This document shows positions 62,557-64,000 of a stretch of DNA of 64,000 nucleotides, one piece after another. The notes under the pieces are model-generated. The model did not search any database. It was not told the origin of the DNA and saw only the letters and a list, made by a program, of their open reading frames with translations. A program made the position numbers and the translations under genes. Source of the DNA: UBA4055 sp964648295 (GTDB lineage Bacteria > UBA4055); contig CAZYNH010000002.1 in NCBI GenBank assembly GCA_964648295.1, positions 62,001-126,000 on the forward strand, written 5' to 3'. Each line of letters opens with the position of its first letter. The first letter of the stretch is position 1.

Positions 62557-64000
62557 ATGAAATTCCCATTTTTCAAACAGCTTGACGCAATGGACTGCGG
62601 TCCTACAGCTCTGCGTATAGTAGCTCAATATTACGGCAAGACTTACACTCTGCAGACTTTGCGGGAAAAGGCTTTCTCTACGCGTGAAGGTGTGTCCCTC
62701 CTGAGCATTAGTAATGCTGCTGAACAACTCGGATTTCGCACGAGAGGGGTAAGGATCAGTTACGATACACTGATGGAAAGTTCGCAGCTGCCGTGCATTG
62801 TTCACTGGAATCAGAACCATTTTGTTGTTGTGTACAAAATTACAGAAAAGTTCGTTTGGGTATCCGACCCTGCACACGGACTTCTGAAGTATTCAAAAGA
62901 TGATTTTATGAAGCGCTGGGCTTCGGATAAGCTTGACGACACTCCTGTCGGTGTGGCTCTTCTGCTTGAACCGTCACCTGATTTTTATAATATAGAGGAT
63001 GAAAAGAAGAAGGTTGATAAGACCAGCTTCAAATTCCTGATTCATTATGTAAAACCGTACAAGAAACTGATATTCCAGCTCATTATCGGTATGGCGGCCG
63101 GTAGTTTGATACAGCTTGTTTTCCCGTTCCTGACGCAGGCGATCGTTGATGTGGGTATTAACACAAAAGATGTAAATTTTATCGTGATCATCCTTATCGC
63201 TCAGCTTGCACTTTTCTTCGGCAGGGCGGGTATTGAGTTTATTAGGAGCTGGATACTACTTCATTTGAGCACAAGGGTAAATATTTCCATAATATCGGAC
63301 TTTCTTATCAAGCTGATGAAGCTTCCGATCAGTTTCTTTGATATAAAGATGACAGGAGATCTGCTTCAGAGGATCAATGACCATCACAGGATCGAATCAT
63401 TCCTGACAAATCAGACTTTGAGCATACTTTTTTCAGCCGTGAATTTTGTGATTTTCAGTATAGTCCTTATAATTTATAACGAGAAAATATTTTTTGTATT
63501 CCTTCTTTTTAGTTCTCTCTATATGTTCTGGATCAAAGCATTTTTAAAGAAAAGAAAAGCCATTGATATAAAGAAGTTCGAAGTGATGTCCGATAACAAC
63601 AGCAACCTTATCCAGATGATAACGGGTATGCAGGAGATCAAGCTCAACACCTGCGAAAAGCAGAAAAGGTGGGACTGGGAGAATATTCAGGCCAAGCTGT
63701 TCAAATTGAATGTAAAAAGTTTAAGCCTCGACCAATACCAGAATTCCGGTGGTATGCTGATAAACGAGGGCAAGAATATTATTATAACTTTCCTCTCGGC
63801 TTATGCGGTTATCAAAGGAGATATGACGCTTGGTATGATGATATCTGTTCAGTATATAATCGGTCAGCTCAACAGCCCGGTCTCACAGCTGATATTTTTT
63901 ATGCACTCCATGCAGGACGCAAAGATCAGTCTTGAAAGGCTCGGAGAGATCCATAATAAGGAGGATGAGGAGAATACCAACGAGGACAGGATCAAAGACA
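62557..64000 (+). CDS. C39 peptidase-containing ABC exporter (5' part)
   Basis: The frame is open to the window end, and 481 residues are present. Residues 1-130 are a C39 peptidase: Gln8, catalytic Cys14 in QLDAMDCGPTALR, His88 in HWNQNHFVVVY and Asp104 in SDPAHG. Residues about 165-460 are the transmembrane domain with PISFFDIKMTGDLLQR. The NBD lies outside the window. It should cut the leader from the cluster's precursor and export the mature product. Unlike the three genes before it, it has base composition like the housekeeping genes. It starts 60 bp after the propeller stop with a weak ribosome binding site. Confidence 0.93.
   Translation, partial: MKFPFFKQLDAMDCGPTALRIVAQYYGKTYTLQTLREKAFSTREGVSLLSISNAAEQLGFRTRGVRISYDTLMESSQLPCIVHWNQNHFVVVYKITEKFVWVSDPAHGLLKYSKDDFMKRWASDKLDDTPVGVALLLEPSPDFYNIEDEKKKVDKTSFKFLIHYVKPYKKLIFQLIIGMAAGSLIQLVFPFLTQAIVDVGINTKDVNFIVIILIAQLALFFGRAGIEFIRSWILLHLSTRVNISIISDFLIKLMKLPISFFDIKMTGDLLQRINDHHRIESFLTNQTLSILFSAVNFVIFSIVLIIYNEKIFFVFLLFSSLYMFWIKAFLKKRKAIDIKKFEVMSDNNSNLIQMITGMQEIKLNTCEKQKRWDWENIQAKLFKLNVKSLSLDQYQNSGGMLINEGKNIIITFLSAYAVIKGDMTLGMMISVQYIIGQLNSPVSQLIFFMHSMQDAKISLERLGEIHNKEDEENTNEDRIKD

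Noticed and set aside
62554..62877. 107-codon minus-strand frame
   Set aside because: It is the shadow of the C39 peptidase domain, whose plus-strand frame has all catalytic residues.
63669..63935. 88-codon plus-strand frame
   Set aside because: It is out of frame within the transmembrane domain of the C39 ABC exporter.

Overview
The window comes from the chromosome of a Gram-negative, probably anaerobic bacterium of the FCB (Fibrobacteres-Chlorobi-Bacteroidetes) superphylum or one of its candidate-phylum relatives (Cloacimonadota, Delongbacteria, Ignavibacteria or Marinimicrobia-like). The clues are a secreted protein with a type IX secretion (Por) C-terminal domain of the NYPNPFNP type, a TonB receptor with a carboxypeptidase-D-like N-terminal domain, a DUF3098-like protein, a 2-oxoacid:ferredoxin oxidoreductase subunit, a fused phosphoglycerate kinase-triosephosphate isomerase and a selenocysteine tRNA. 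I cannot name the species from sequence alone. Many intergenic regions carry a classical sigma-70 promoter, TTGACA-like, N16-17, TATATT-like.

1-17 kb holds the end of an oxidoreductase gene, a lipoprotein, a heterodimeric ABC exporter, the two subunits of B12-dependent methylmalonyl-CoA mutase, an ECF sigma/anti-sigma pair, the pgk-tpi fusion, and a leftward run of lytic transglycosylase, cytidine deaminase, zinc-ribbon protein, rlmN and an outer-membrane barrel. 17-29 kb holds nadK, tRNA-Asn, a polysaccharide deacetylase, mutL-miaA, serC-serA, an S9 peptidase, an hsp20 gene behind a sigma-54 promoter, and a MORN-like lipoprotein operon with a geranylgeranyl-reductase-like flavoprotein. 29-37 kb encodes two large secreted proteins. 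37-45 kb holds an MCP-tip/CheW fusion, a type IIA topoisomerase B subunit, comEC, a PpiD-like chaperone, tRNA-Val and tRNA-Asp, yajC and def. 46-49.5 kb is a cobalamin-riboswitch-controlled B12 uptake operon (BtuB-like receptor and BtuG-like lipoprotein), which fits the B12-dependent mutase. 49.5-54.7 kb has a lamin-tail-domain protein, tRNA-Sec (selC) and a fused MFS/spermidine-synthase-like protein.

The most remarkable part is 54.8-64 kb. A 719-residue regulator joins a transposase-type HTH, a middle region that looks like an integrase core stripped of its catalytic acids, and a long TPR array. It is followed by a 53-residue exported peptide with its own promoter, a small KTSC-like protein and two tandem, paralogous mini-AraC proteins. 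Next comes a RiPP gene cluster of the GG-Bacteroidales type: a 67-residue precursor with five alternating cysteines, a radical SAM/SPASM maturase, a pseudo-rSAM partner, a beta-propeller lipoprotein and a C39 peptidase-ABC exporter that runs off the window. The cluster promoter is preceded by five heptamers at an exact 13-bp period and has a 12-bp palindrome at the predicted start point. The maturase, pseudo-rSAM and propeller genes are conspicuously AT-rich compared with everything around them, including the exporter, which suggests a transferred cassette. No stretch longer than 300 bases lacks a gene.
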